Source: Actinomycetota bacterium (GTDB lineage Bacteria; Actinomycetota; Actinomycetes; S36-B12; UBA10799). From it: a stretch of DNA of 64,000 nt. Location of the stretch: NCBI GenBank assembly GCA_020636995.1, contig JACJWU010000001.1, forward strand, positions 434,001 to 498,000, in the 5' to 3' direction. Under the pieces are notes generated by a model. It saw nothing but the letters and a program-made list of their open reading frames with translations, made no database searches and was not told where the DNA came from. How positions within the stretch are numbered: position 1 is the stretch's first letter; every line of letters starts with the position of its first letter. Positions 48,009 through 57,611 of this stretch are shown here, piece by piece. Position numbers and translations under genes: made by a program.

Positions 48009-50198
48009 ATGCGAACAGTCTCCCTGCTCGGCCGAGGGGCAATCCCGGTCGCTGCGATCACTACTTTGGTGATGGGTGCGATCACCCCAGCAGCAGCGGA
48101 TCAGCCGAAGCCCGACCAGTCCTCACGCATGGCCAAGACCGATGCCGGGCCCGACGGTATCGCCGTGGACGCCTTCGGCAATGTCTACACCGCCAACTCG
48201 CGGGCGAACACGGTGACCAAGACCAGCCCGGCCGGTAAGGCGACGGCCCTGGGAACGACCGGGGACAAGCCTCGTGGAATTGCCCTGGACGAATCGGGGA
48301 ACGTGTACACGAGCAACCTGCAGTCCAACGACGTCACCAAGATCACGCCAGCCGGGATCTCGACGATCCTGGGGTCGACCGGAAGGCAGCCGATCGACAT
48401 CGCCGTGGACGGTCAAGGGAACGTCTACACGACGAACTACGCGGACAGCACAGTCAGCAAGATCTCCCCTGACGGCGTTTCAACGACCTTGGCAAAGACC
48501 GGATCGAGGCCGCTGGGAATCGCAGTGGACGCAGACGGCAACATCTACACCGCCAACGAAGGCTCGGACACGGTCACGAAGATCACCCCGGGTGGTGCTG
48601 CGTCGACCTTCGGCACGACGGGCCGGTGGCCGCAGGCGATCGCGCTCGACGCGTCCGGGACCGTCTACACGGCGAACTGGAAGTCACGCAGCGTCTCGAA
48701 GATCAGGCCGTCCGGCAAGTCCACAATCCTCGGCCGAACCGGACGCCGTCCGATTGGGATCGCGGTGGACCCCAACGGCGACGTCTTCACCACCAACGAC
48801 GGCGCCAACACCGTTTCGCGAATCGTTCCTGGTGGCGCTTCCGAGGTGATCGCCCGCACCGGCAGGCGCCCCATCGGTATCGCCTCCGACGCTGCCGGCT
48901 TCCTGTACACCGCGAACTTCCTGTCAAACGACGTGACCGAGGTCTACCCCGCCGTCAAAGGGTCGCGCAACGTCCTGTCCTTGAACACCGTCACCGTGCG
49001 CGCGCCTCGTAACCGCAACGCATGGATCATCCCCTTCTGGAACGACGTCTACAAGAACACGGCATCCTGCGAAGCCGCCCTCCCCGCCGTGATGGAGGCG
49101 GTCGCGCAGAACGCCGATCCAGCCGTCCAAGCCGTGTCCGCCACGTCCTGCATGGGGATCGGCCGTGTGTCGTACACCTATCGGATCGCCGAGACCGAGT
49201 TGACAGTCGCGCAGTGGGTGAAGTTCCTGAACACCGTCGATCCGCGCGGCCGGAACCGGCACCGGCTGTGGGACGCCGCGCAAAGTTCGCGGGTGTGGCC
49301 GAAGTACGGTTCCGTCAACCGCAACAAGCGCGCGCCGAAGGGCCAGCGCTACTACGTTGCCAATCCCCAGTGGTCGGACAAGCCCTACAACGTGGCTGAT
49401 TTCACGCGGGCTGCCCGGCTTGCGAACTCACTGAACAACGGCGAACTCGTCTCGACGAAGAGCCGTAGTGTGAAGACTGTCTCTGGCGCACGGCTTCGGC
49501 TGACAACGTTCACGGTGCGCCTGTCACCCAAGACCGAAACCGGCATGTACACGATGAGCAACCGCACGGCGACGCGGAACTCGTCGAAAGGCTTCGCGGT
49601 GTCCAGCGAGGACGAGTGGATCAAGGCCGCCTACTTCGACCCCAAGGGTGGGGGCAAGTTCTCCTACTGGGATTACCCGACGAATCCCGGTCGCTACGTG
49701 AATTGTCCGGTGGACGTCTCCGGGTGTGAAGAGGGCGAGCAGCCGACGGCGACCCAACTCGACGCCAACGGTGATGTCACCAACAAGCGCAGCCAGCCGT
49801 TGGCCTCCTTCGAAGCGGTCCCGGGAGTCGCGCCCGACTGGTGTCCGGCGCCGTTCACCGCCGCGCAGTGCACCATCACCCCCTTCCCGAAACTCGCCGC
49901 CGACTACATCGGCAACATGAGCACCGTGGGGCAGGCGAAGACCCGCTCCCCGTGGGGCACGCTGGATCAAGGCGGCAATGTCGTCGAGATCACCGACACG
50001 ATCGCACCACCGCCGTCGCAGGGCGATCCCAAACTGGTGTGGCGCCGATGGCACGGTGGCGTCGTCACCGCAACCGCCTATCAGATGTGGTTGTCAGCAG
50101 TGGGCGTCACGACTCAAACCGTGCCTGGCTATGCAGTCAACCCCTGGCGTGGAATCCGGCTGGTGGTGCGGGACGTGGCAACCTCGAGCAAAGGCTGA
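48009..50198 (+). CDS. Secreted NHL/Vgb-type beta-propeller fused to an FGE-like (SUMF1) domain
   Basis: 729 aa. Signal peptide MRTVSLLGRGAIPVAAITTL to about residue 31. Residues about 40-320 form a propeller of seven ~42-residue repeats (RPIGIAVDPNGDVFTTND, ANTVSRIVPGG), like virginiamycin B lyase or NHL proteins. Residues about 325-729 resemble formylglycine-generating enzyme: ETELTVAQWVKFLNTVDP, EWIKAAYFDPKG, YWDYPTNPG, WGTLDQGGNVVEITD and the end WRGIRLVV. The catalytic Cys motif (CRSAxR) of true FGE is absent from the last part, so a binding role of the C-type-lectin-like fold is more likely. No LPXTG. Monocistronic as far as visible. Confidence 0.82.
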   Translation: MRTVSLLGRGAIPVAAITTLVMGAITPAAADQPKPDQSSRMAKTDAGPDGIAVDAFGNVYTANSRANTVTKTSPAGKATALGTTGDKPRGIALDESGNVYTSNLQSNDVTKITPAGISTILGSTGRQPIDIAVDGQGNVYTTNYADSTVSKISPDGVSTTLAKTGSRPLGIAVDADGNIYTANEGSDTVTKITPGGAASTFGTTGRWPQAIALDASGTVYTANWKSRSVSKIRPSGKSTILGRTGRRPIGIAVDPNGDVFTTNDGANTVSRIVPGGASEVIARTGRRPIGIASDAAGFLYTANFLSNDVTEVYPAVKGSRNVLSLNTVTVRAPRNRNAWIIPFWNDVYKNTASCEAALPAVMEAVAQNADPAVQAVSATSCMGIGRVSYTYRIAETELTVAQWVKFLNTVDPRGRNRHRLWDAAQSSRVWPKYGSVNRNKRAPKGQRYYVANPQWSDKPYNVADFTRAARLANSLNNGELVSTKSRSVKTVSGARLRLTTFTVRLSPKTETGMYTMSNRTATRNSSKGFAVSSEDEWIKAAYFDPKGGGKFSYWDYPTNPGRYVNCPVDVSGCEEGEQPTATQLDANGDVTNKRSQPLASFEAVPGVAPDWCPAPFTAAQCTITPFPKLAADYIGNMSTVGQAKTRSPWGTLDQGGNVVEITDTIAPPPSQGDPKLVWRRWHGGVVTATAYQMWLSAVGVTTQTVPGYAVNPWRGIRLVVRDVATSSKG

Positions 50199-50247
50199 CC
50201 GGGAGCCGGTGGTGATCCCACGGTCACCGGCTGCAGTCTCGCGCTTG

Positions 50248-52695
50248 CTACTTGCGCGGCTTGCCCACGTACTGCGTCACCTTGTCCTTGTTCGAGGGCT
50301 TGACAGAGATGTTGCCCAGGAACTGCACGGTCACCTTCACCTTGCCCTTCTTCCCCACCCTGGACCACTTCTTGGGCAAGGAGATCTTGCGCGTGCCGTC
50401 CTTGGGCAAGCTCACGGACGTGTAGCGCAGAACTGCCTTGGTGCTCACCGCGCGCACGCCGATGGTGCCAGTCTTCTTGCCTTTGGTCGTGACCTTGACC
50501 TTCAGCCGGATGCGCTTGCCCGCCTTGATCGTCCCAGGGCTGAGCAACGTGGCACGGATCTTCGACTTCACGGAGGGGCCGAGGGGCACCAACGTCGTGA
50601 ATGCCGGCACCACCGGTGGCACCTGACTCAGCAGCGTCGTCGACAGCATGTTCGCGTACTGCTGCTGACCGACGTCGTTCGGGTGGAATCCGGCGCCGGT
50701 TCCCTCGGTGGCTGTCGTGTTGAGGATGTAGTCGGTGATGTTGGTGATCCACCGGCTCTCTGAGCACAGACCGTAGGGGTGACTGGAGCGGTACATCGAG
50801 AATCCCGCGTTCCAGCCGTAGGTCGCGCTGTTGCTCTGGATCTGGGCGACCAGACCGTTCACGGGGACCTCGATGCGGTTGTCCAGGCGGGTGTTCGGCG
50901 CCGGGAGCGGCGGATCAGTGGCCGGGTTGAACTGCCCGAAACCGGTCACGACCGGACTCAGCGCCGGCACGTTGCTGGGGAACGACGTGTTCTGAGGGAT
51001 CGCGATGACGTCGTGACCGGCCTGCCCCTCGTACAGAACGTTGTACGCCCACGCGTTGCCGATCTGGTTGAGAGGTGACATCAACGGGTTGGTGAGCATC
51101 TGCTCGACAGTCGGGAAGTTGATGTTGTCCGGTTCCGGCAGGCCCGCGGGATTCTTCAGCGTGAGTTGCCCGCCCCACGGCTGGGTCGGATCCTGTTGGA
51201 CTCCGCAGAACTCGGTGTTGCCGGGGGTGCCCTTCTGAGTGAGGTCGGGATACATGGCCTGGGTCAGGTTCCCGATCTTGCTGTACCGAACCGGGTCGGA
51301 CGCGGTGTAGCCGGGCTGCGGCACGCCGTTCACCAACTTCTGGGTCTGGCACTGTGCGGCGCCGCCCGTCGCGCCGAAGCAGGGTGCGAGTTTCGCGTAG
51401 TCCTGTTGCAGCACCTGCAAGTTGTTGAAGACCGCCTCCTCCAGTTCCGGATTGTCCTGCACCGGGTCCGGGGCCGAGGGGTCGGACGTGAGGCAGCGGT
51501 ACCCGCCATCGGATCCGGGTGTGATCAGGTTCAGATTGCTCACCAGGGTCAACAGCCCGAGAGGGTCGTTGAACGACGCGCTGGGGCCATTGGGCTCGCA
51601 GGTGAACTCGATGTCCTGGATGTTGGCGAAGTCCAACTTCCCAGACACCTGCGCGCCGTCCTGACAGTTGGGGAAACCCTGGACCAACTTCTTCAACGAA
51701 CCCGAGATGCCGGTGTCGGGGAACCCGTTGATGACCACCGGCAGGACGTCGGTTGTTGCGCAACTGATGATCACCGGGGACAGTCCGGCGTCGTTGCCGC
51801 CGATCGACAGCAGCCCGGCGTCGTACGTCTGCCCGGCCGCGATCGCGGCCAGCTGGTCGATCTGCGGCGGCATGTAGTCACCGGGACCCGTGTTGCTCTG
51901 CTGCGAGGGCTGCACGATCTTCTTCTGCGGCGACAACAACCCCCCGGTCGGTGAGACCGCGGGATTGTTCGGCTGCTCGAGGATCTCTCCGCCCGAGCAC
52001 GCGACATCCACGACGGTCACGTTGGACCGTGGGTCCGACTGCTCCAGGGCAAGCGCGGAGCGCACGAAACCGCTCCAGCGTGAGCGGTCACAGGCCGGCT
52101 CGTCCCAATCAATCGTCCCGTCGGGGTTGCGGAACGGCGGGAATCCTTCACCCGATGCGTAGGAGTCTCCGAGGATGCTCAGCAGCGTGTTGCGCACGGT
52201 GATGCTGCTCGAGACGGTCTTCGTGACTGACTTCTTGGTATCGGTGACGGCCAACTGCAGGCCGAAAGTACCCTCGGGCAGCATCGCGTCCACCGGGGTG
52301 CTGCATGGCTTGTCGGCGTAGGTGGTCGCCGGAGTGGTCGCGACGGTCCAGGTGCAGCGCAGGCGACTCTTGGACCCGCCGTCGATCGTGGACGCACTCG
52401 CGTCGAGGACGACCTGGAAGAGCCCATCTGCGGGCAACGGACCGTAGAGGGCGTTACCGGCCGCCTGATAGCCCGGCACAGGCTGCATCGGCTGATCGGG
52501 GATGCCGGGGTACTGGTCGGTGTCCGTCATCGAGGCGGGCATCGACCAGTCCCATTGCACATTGATCCGGCCCCAGTTCGCGGCGGCCTTCGTGTTCTGG
52601 TTCTGTCCGATATCCGCCGCCGCACCCCCCGGGGTCAGTAGGGCTACCGATACGGCGACCGCGGTCAACGCCGCCAGTGTTCCGCCACGCTTCAC
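50248..52695 (-). CDS. Secreted SGNH-family hydrolase with basic C-terminal Ig-like domain
   Basis: 815 aa. Signal peptide (VKRGGTLAALTAVAVSVALL, Ala-rich end near residue 28), then an N-terminal beta domain (about 80-168), then the esterase fold: catalytic Ser178 in LLSILGDSYASGEGFP, GGND at 299-302, and the His in GFHPNDVGQQQYA near residue 690 (block V). Oxyanion Gly in ACSGGEI. The last ~110 residues are Lys/Arg-rich and Ig-like (AGKRIRLKVKVTTKGKKTG). Could act on lipids or polysaccharide esters outside the cell. GTG 52695 was chosen for the signal peptide; AGGGAAG lies 11 nt upstream. Divergent from the diguanylate cyclase. Confidence 0.85.
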   Translation of the reverse strand: MKRGGTLAALTAVAVSVALLTPGGAAADIGQNQNTKAAANWGRINVQWDWSMPASMTDTDQYPGIPDQPMQPVPGYQAAGNALYGPLPADGLFQVVLDASASTIDGGSKSRLRCTWTVATTPATTYADKPCSTPVDAMLPEGTFGLQLAVTDTKKSVTKTVSSSITVRNTLLSILGDSYASGEGFPPFRNPDGTIDWDEPACDRSRWSGFVRSALALEQSDPRSNVTVVDVACSGGEILEQPNNPAVSPTGGLLSPQKKIVQPSQQSNTGPGDYMPPQIDQLAAIAAGQTYDAGLLSIGGNDAGLSPVIISCATTDVLPVVINGFPDTGISGSLKKLVQGFPNCQDGAQVSGKLDFANIQDIEFTCEPNGPSASFNDPLGLLTLVSNLNLITPGSDGGYRCLTSDPSAPDPVQDNPELEEAVFNNLQVLQQDYAKLAPCFGATGGAAQCQTQKLVNGVPQPGYTASDPVRYSKIGNLTQAMYPDLTQKGTPGNTEFCGVQQDPTQPWGGQLTLKNPAGLPEPDNINFPTVEQMLTNPLMSPLNQIGNAWAYNVLYEGQAGHDVIAIPQNTSFPSNVPALSPVVTGFGQFNPATDPPLPAPNTRLDNRIEVPVNGLVAQIQSNSATYGWNAGFSMYRSSHPYGLCSESRWITNITDYILNTTATEGTGAGFHPNDVGQQQYANMLSTTLLSQVPPVVPAFTTLVPLGPSVKSKIRATLLSPGTIKAGKRIRLKVKVTTKGKKTGTIGVRAVSTKAVLRYTSVSLPKDGTRKISLPKKWSRVGKKGKVKVTVQFLGNISVKPSNKDKVTQYVGKPRK

Positions 52696-52931
52696 TAAGA
52701 ACTCGCTTCCCTGGGGATCGGGCAATGCACGAAACTCTAGGGGCGGGAACGTCAGGTTGGCCAGTCTCCGACGCGGGCAGATTCCGGCCGGCATCCGACC
52801 CGCCGCCGGCACACGGAACCGAGTACCGCTGAGGTCGCCGCCTCAGGTGGCCGATTGCTAGCGTGATCAACAGTGGTTCAGCGGCGCGAGCGACCTGAGG
52901 TCTCACGCGAAGGGGTACCTGGAGGTGGCCG

Positions 52932-54482
52932 ATGGACGTGGGCACCACCGTCATCCTGGTGGCGCTGGTCAACGTTGCACTCGCGCTGGCCCTGCTGATC
53001 CAAGCCAGATTGAATGTCCGGCCTCCGGGCATGCGACTGTGGGCTGCGGGGCAGAGCCTCATCGCGGCAGGGCTGATCATCAGCGCCTTCCGCGGCACCA
53101 GCCTGACGGGCAAGATCGCGATCCCGGTGTGGCAGACCACAACCATTACGGGTTTCGTTCTGCTGTACGTGGGCATCCTGCGCTTCTTCGGCCGCCGGGA
53201 GCGCTGGGCTCCCCTCATTACGCTGATGGCTGCGCTGACGCTGTGGTCCTGCTTCTTCACCTTCGTGGTATTCCTGGTGCCGCCCCGTGGAGCCGCCATC
53301 TACGCGTGTGCCGCCGCGTTGATGATCGCCTGTGCACGCGCAGTTCACCGATTCGCCGACCCTGCTGTACGCGCGTCTGCAGGCTTCTTGCGGTCTGTGT
53401 TCGCCGCACTTGCCGCGATCTATCTTCTTCTGGCATTCGTCCAGGGCGCACGATGGGACAGCCCGCAGGGGATGTTCGCCAACAGTCCCATCTACACGAC
53501 GGCGTACGTCGCCACTGTGTGCGGCACGGTCCTTTGGGTCGTGGGCTTGATCTCCATGGTCAATGAGCGACTCCAGGCCCGCATTTCCGCGCAGGCCGAA
53601 ACCATGACGCGGATCTTCGAGACGAGCCCCGACTGCGCCATCATCAGTCGACTCGCGGATGGCGTCATCATCAATGTCAATGAGGGCTTCACCCGGTTGA
53701 CCGGCTACAGGCGGGAGGAAGCGGTGGGCCGAAGCTCACTCGAGATGGGCCTATGGGCAGTGCCGGCAGAACGGAAGCGGCTACTGGCACAACTCCGCCC
53801 TACCGGGGTAAGCGAGAACGTCCCTGTGGTGTTGCGCAGGAAGGACGGCAGCACGCTCGAATGCGTGTTGTCGGCAAGCGCCCTCACCCTCGAAGGCACC
53901 CCGCATGTCATCAGTCTGACGCGTGACGTCACCGAACAGCGAGCGCTGGAAGCCCGACTCACCCATGATGCGGAGACGGACGCGCTGACGGGTGTGGCCA
54001 ACCGGCGTCACTTCCTCTCGCAGGCTGAGCGCGAGATCACCCGGGCCGCACGCGCCCGTCGGGAACTGTGTGTGGCCGTTATCGACATCGACGGGTTCAA
54101 GCAGATCAACGATGTCAGCGGACACGCGGCCGGGGATGCTGCCCTGGTGCATTTCGCGGACGTCGCACAACGCTGCACCCGCGATGTGGACACCTTGGGA
54201 CGCCTGGGTGGGGATGAGTTCGGCCTCCTGCTGCCGAACACGGGGACCGAGGAGGCCTACACGGTCGTCGAGCGGATCCGGCAGGACCTGCTTGCCGAAC
54301 CCGTCCCGCAGCTCGAGTTGGACACCCCATTGGTCATCACGATCAGCGCCGGAGTGGCGGACTTCCGGGCCTCGGCCGAATCGCTTCGGGACGCCATCGC
54401 GCACGCAGATTCCGCCTTGTACGAAGCCAAGGCACACGGACGCAATCGGACCATCGTGGCTCGCGTCGCAGCGAACGGATGA
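52932..54482 (+). CDS. Membrane PAS-GGDEF diguanylate cyclase
   Basis: 516 aa. About seven N-terminal membrane helices (residues 5-215) form an unassigned sensor region; a PAS domain (about 225-335: IFETSPDCAIISRLADGVII, NVNEGFTRLTGYRREEAVG) and a GGDEF domain follow. The active-site motif GGDEF is intact at 426-430. An allosteric I-site RxxD (RDVD) lies 5 residues before RLGGDEF's start, so feedback inhibition by c-di-GMP is likely. ATG 52932 follows GGAGG by 6 nt. No EAL domain and no c-di-GMP effector in the window. Confidence 0.93.
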   Translation: MDVGTTVILVALVNVALALALLIQARLNVRPPGMRLWAAGQSLIAAGLIISAFRGTSLTGKIAIPVWQTTTITGFVLLYVGILRFFGRRERWAPLITLMAALTLWSCFFTFVVFLVPPRGAAIYACAAALMIACARAVHRFADPAVRASAGFLRSVFAALAAIYLLLAFVQGARWDSPQGMFANSPIYTTAYVATVCGTVLWVVGLISMVNERLQARISAQAETMTRIFETSPDCAIISRLADGVIINVNEGFTRLTGYRREEAVGRSSLEMGLWAVPAERKRLLAQLRPTGVSENVPVVLRRKDGSTLECVLSASALTLEGTPHVISLTRDVTEQRALEARLTHDAETDALTGVANRRHFLSQAEREITRAARARRELCVAVIDIDGFKQINDVSGHAAGDAALVHFADVAQRCTRDVDTLGRLGGDEFGLLLPNTGTEEAYTVVERIRQDLLAEPVPQLELDTPLVITISAGVADFRASAESLRDAIAHADSALYEAKAHGRNRTIVARVAANG

Positions 54483-54570
54483 AGAAGTCCACCGCTTGGA
54501 GGATCACCGCGAAGCGGGTGTTCAAGGCGAAAGCCCGCCAGGCAAAGCCCAGCGGTTCCAAGGCCGCGCA
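54481..54570 (+). pseudogene. Ghost of a basic FN3-like tail
   Basis: Directly after the cyclase stop the DNA reads (frame from 54484) KKSTAWRITAKRVFKAKARQ. This resembles FKKWKTTSKRVFKAKVRKG in the RCC1 protein tails at both peptide and DNA level. No gene body precedes it. It indicates that an RCC1/FN3-type gene once ended here. Confidence 0.55.
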
Positions 54571-54724
54571 CTGGGCGTGGGCCGGTGTCGACTGTGATGA
54601 GAACCGCAACGACCACGCTGCGTGATCGCGGGAAGGCTGGAACGTTCGGACCCGTCCGCACATCGGGAGTCTGACGCATACTCGGTAGCAAGCGGGTCAG
54701 ACAACTCGCGGATTGGACACGGAC

Positions 54725-55102
54725 ATGAGCATGCGTAGGGTTGTGGCGGCCGCAGCCACGGTGGCAGTTGCGGGCGGGACGATGATGATCAGCGCCGGGG
54801 CAGCCAACGCGGCCGGTGACCCGGACTTCAAGAAGGTGTCGGCACCCTCGAGTGTGGTGTCGGGCCAGATGTTCAAGATCAAGTGCCAACTCAAGAAGAG
54901 CGTCAACTGGTCCGGAGCGATGGCTCAACTCGATCAGAAGGGTGCGACGATCAAGGCCAAGCGTGACGTCTCGGCCAACGGCAACTGCACCATGCGGGTC
55001 GTGCTCGGACCGACGGGTAAGCAGAAGATCCGCGTGATCGTCACTCAGAACGGTGGGGCGCTCGAGTCGGCCTGGCTGAAGATCAAGGTGAAGCCCGCCT
55101 GA
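54725..55102 (+). CDS. Small secreted basic beta protein
   Basis: 125 aa. Signal peptide MSMRRVVAAAATVAVAGGTM ending near ANAAG, followed by ~95 residues with Ig-like alternation and many Lys (SSVVSGQMFKIKCQLKKSVN, GKQKIRVIVTQNGGALESAW, LKIKVKPA). Two Cys (in KIKCQL and NGNCTM) could form a disulfide. It resembles the basic tail of the SGNH hydrolase without a catalytic part. TTG 54713 is an alternative start; ATG 54725 gives the better signal peptide. Function unknown. Confidence 0.72.
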   Translation: MSMRRVVAAAATVAVAGGTMMISAGAANAAGDPDFKKVSAPSSVVSGQMFKIKCQLKKSVNWSGAMAQLDQKGATIKAKRDVSANGNCTMRVVLGPTGKQKIRVIVTQNGGALESAWLKIKVKPA

Positions 55103-55107
55103 CCCGA

Positions 55108-56664
55108 TCAGCAGGACCACCAGTAGCGGTTGGGGTCACACCATGGCGGGACCTGCGGCTCTGGAGTAGCGGCGGGCGCCGGTGCCCATTCGACCGCTTT
55201 GATCATGGGATGGGTCGCTGAGCCGGAACCAGGGCCCCCGATCAGCAGTCGCTGCTCGCTCAACCACACCGGCGACCACGCGTTGGCATCCCGGCCGCGC
55301 CAGCCGAGACCACTCTCACCGGTGGACACGTTGACCATCTGTCGGTTGCGCAGGTCGCGCACCAGGACGTTGCTGCAGTTCAGATCCGCATAGGGCAGCA
55401 CATCGGTGAGGCAGCGCCTCCCGGCGCCGAAACGGAACGCGATCCGCTTGCCGGAGGGCGAGAACGCCAGGCCGGTGATCTCAGGCATGTGCGGCACGGT
55501 GACGGAGCGTGGGATGAGTGGCCGCTGCCGGCCTGTGGCGAGTCGCTCCACGAAGCCACCTCCGGGTGTTCGCAGCGCGATCACTTTCGAGTCTGGCGCC
55601 CAGCGCACCACAGGTCTGCGCCCCTTCGGCGCTGTCCACACAGTGGTCACATCCCCGGAACGAAGGTCCTCGACGAGCACGTGCGATCGGCCGGATCCCG
55701 CCGCCGAACGGAACGCCACCTTGCTGGAATCGGGCGACCAAACGGCTCCTCCACGCGTGTTAGCACTCAGCACCTTCGTCCTGGCATTCTGCACGTCCAC
55801 GAGATACAGCGATCGGGCCAGCCCGCGAGCCAATGGATCGTGGGCCGACTCGAAGAGCGCTCGCCGTCCATCGGGGGAAAGCGCCCAGGCCCTCACCCGG
55901 CTGGCCGCAGGCACGATCATTCGGGTCGTCAGCGTGGACACGGTCGTGACAGCGATGCCGCACCGGTTCCGGGGCGTGCAGACCGACAAGACCAGATGAT
56001 CGTCGTCGGCCCACTGCGCGCGATCGGAGCGGGCGGATACCACGCGCAACTCCACTGTTTCGACATCCGCGACGATCACCTCGTCGGAAGCCGTCACGAA
56101 CGAGATCCGCCGGGAGTCCGGCGACCAGAAGACACGCGAACCGGAGTCCCCCATCCTCCGCACATCCCCCGTGGCGAGGTCGCTCACGAAGAGCCCAGGG
56201 CCACCCGGCAGCGAGGGGTCGTCGGAGACGAAAGCCACGCTGGCCCTGTCCGGCGAGGCCACCCATCCATGACCCGTGACAGGACCGCCGTCACTCCCCA
56301 CAGCCATAGGGGCCAAAGGACCCTGCCGGGATGACGTGTCCCTGCGATAGCGGAATCTCACTGTGGCCCCGTCGCCGACCGTGAGTTGCTGGACACGCGC
56401 CGTCGACGGCTCCTCACCGGCGATGGGCAGCGGAACGAATGTCACCCGACCAGTACTGACCTTCACGGTTCGGGAGGAGTCGACCCGCACGTCCTGGACA
56501 CGATGCTCGTCGTACACCCGCACTGTCGCCGCCGTATCCAGCAGCCGGCCGGTCACGATGACCCGGACAGTCACCTGACCGTCACGGTCAGCCGCGACCG
56601 ACCCTGTCGCCTGCGCGAGCAGCGCGACGCTGATCCCAGCGATCACAGCTACTCTTGCTCCCAT
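55108..56664 (-). CDS. Secreted TolB/WD40-like beta-propeller protein
   Basis: 518 aa. Signal peptide MGARVAVIAGISVALLAQAT; a small N-terminal beta domain; then TolB-type (PD40) repeats with the pattern FWSPDSRRISFVT, WSPDSSKVAFRS, WAPDSKVIALRT and FSPSGKRIAFRF (about 140-480). Ends in an unusual Trp/Cys tail (PPWCDPNRYWWSC). Probably a binding propeller. ATG 56664 is used since the signal peptide begins there. It converges on the small basic protein gene (5 bp between stops) and diverges from the acid phosphatase. Confidence 0.8.
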   Translation of the reverse strand: MGARVAVIAGISVALLAQATGSVAADRDGQVTVRVIVTGRLLDTAATVRVYDEHRVQDVRVDSSRTVKVSTGRVTFVPLPIAGEEPSTARVQQLTVGDGATVRFRYRRDTSSRQGPLAPMAVGSDGGPVTGHGWVASPDRASVAFVSDDPSLPGGPGLFVSDLATGDVRRMGDSGSRVFWSPDSRRISFVTASDEVIVADVETVELRVVSARSDRAQWADDDHLVLSVCTPRNRCGIAVTTVSTLTTRMIVPAASRVRAWALSPDGRRALFESAHDPLARGLARSLYLVDVQNARTKVLSANTRGGAVWSPDSSKVAFRSAAGSGRSHVLVEDLRSGDVTTVWTAPKGRRPVVRWAPDSKVIALRTPGGGFVERLATGRQRPLIPRSVTVPHMPEITGLAFSPSGKRIAFRFGAGRRCLTDVLPYADLNCSNVLVRDLRNRQMVNVSTGESGLGWRGRDANAWSPVWLSEQRLLIGGPGSGSATHPMIKAVEWAPAPAATPEPQVPPWCDPNRYWWSC

Positions 56665-56780
56665 GCCACACCCCTGACATCCGCGGCGACCCCAGGATAT
56701 GTGGTCACCGGCTCGTGCCACGCCCATCACAGATGACGGACATGACAGGATGAGCGGCGATGATGTGGATGGGAGGGACG

Positions 56781-57530
56781 ATGCGGATCCTCGGCGTTGC
56801 CGTGACCGTGGCTCTGGTCGCCTCCCCGGTCGTCGCGTACGCCCAGACTGTCCCCGTCGATCCCGGACCGATCGGCAAGGGCAAACCCATCATCGGCACG
56901 ACACAGAACCTGCCGTCCCTCGATTCCTCCGATCCGTACGACGCCGGGCCCGGTTTCGCCCCCCAATTGCGCGGGATCTACGAGAACGGCACCATCCGGG
57001 CGCTGCAGAAGGACGTCGCAAAGCAGGCACGCCAGACGATTCGCGCCTGGCAGCGGCAACACCCGAAGGCGTCCAAGCCCGCAGTCATCTTCGACGTGGA
57101 CGACACGATGCTCAACAACTACGAGGAGTACTCGACGAACGACCCGGCGTTCTCGTACGACCACGCCAAAGACGTCCAATTCGCGCTCGAGTGCAAGGCG
57201 ACGGCGAACGTGCCGGTGCGCCGGCTGTACCGCCAACTCGTGGCCGACGGCTTCCGGATCGGCATCATCACCGGCAGGCCGCAGGACCAGCGCTCCGCCA
57301 CCCGGGACTGCCTGCGCGAACGCGGCTTCCAGGAGTGGAACACGCTCATCACACGCACCGACGCCACATCGTCACTGAGTTCGGCGCGGTTCAAGGCGAA
57401 GGCGCGCAAGAGCCTGCAGGACAAGGGATGGACCATCGTCGCGAGCGTGGGCGACCAGATCAGCGACATGTCGTACGGGCGTCTGAAGTACGGCTTCCTG
57501 ATGCCTAACTCGATGTACTACCTACCATGA
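56781..57530 (+). CDS. Secreted HAD acid phosphatase (class B/plant-type family)
   Basis: 249 aa. Signal peptide MRILGVAVTVALVASPVVAY ending near AQT. HAD motif I DVDDT at 105-109 in AVIFDVDDTMLNNYEEY, motif II Thr in IGIITGRPQDQR, Lys in KARKSLQDKG and motif IV GDQISDM. This fits the Acid_phosphat_B family, which releases phosphate from nucleotides or other monoesters outside the membrane. ATG 56781 follows GGAGG closely; earlier ATGs in the frame have no such site. Confidence 0.88.
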   Translation: MRILGVAVTVALVASPVVAYAQTVPVDPGPIGKGKPIIGTTQNLPSLDSSDPYDAGPGFAPQLRGIYENGTIRALQKDVAKQARQTIRAWQRQHPKASKPAVIFDVDDTMLNNYEEYSTNDPAFSYDHAKDVQFALECKATANVPVRRLYRQLVADGFRIGIITGRPQDQRSATRDCLRERGFQEWNTLITRTDATSSLSSARFKAKARKSLQDKGWTIVASVGDQISDMSYGRLKYGFLMPNSMYYLP

Positions 57531-57580
57531 TGGCGCGCTGACATGGCGCCAGTCGCTTGCAGCGGGCGGCCGCGGTACGG

Positions 57581-57602
57581 CTGGGTCTGACGTCAGACCC
57601 AG
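57581..57602. repeat. Perfect 22-bp palindrome between convergent genes
   Basis: CTGGGTCTGAC followed directly by its reverse complement, centre TGACGTCA. It lies between the acid phosphatase stop and the membrane protein stop. Without a loop it is a weak terminator; a protein-binding site is possible. Confidence 0.8.
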
Positions 57603-57611
57603 AAACGCTGG

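Noticed and set aside
48009..50198. Active formylglycine-generating enzyme
   Set aside because: The catalytic Cys region near the C-terminus is missing and no sulfatase lies nearby.
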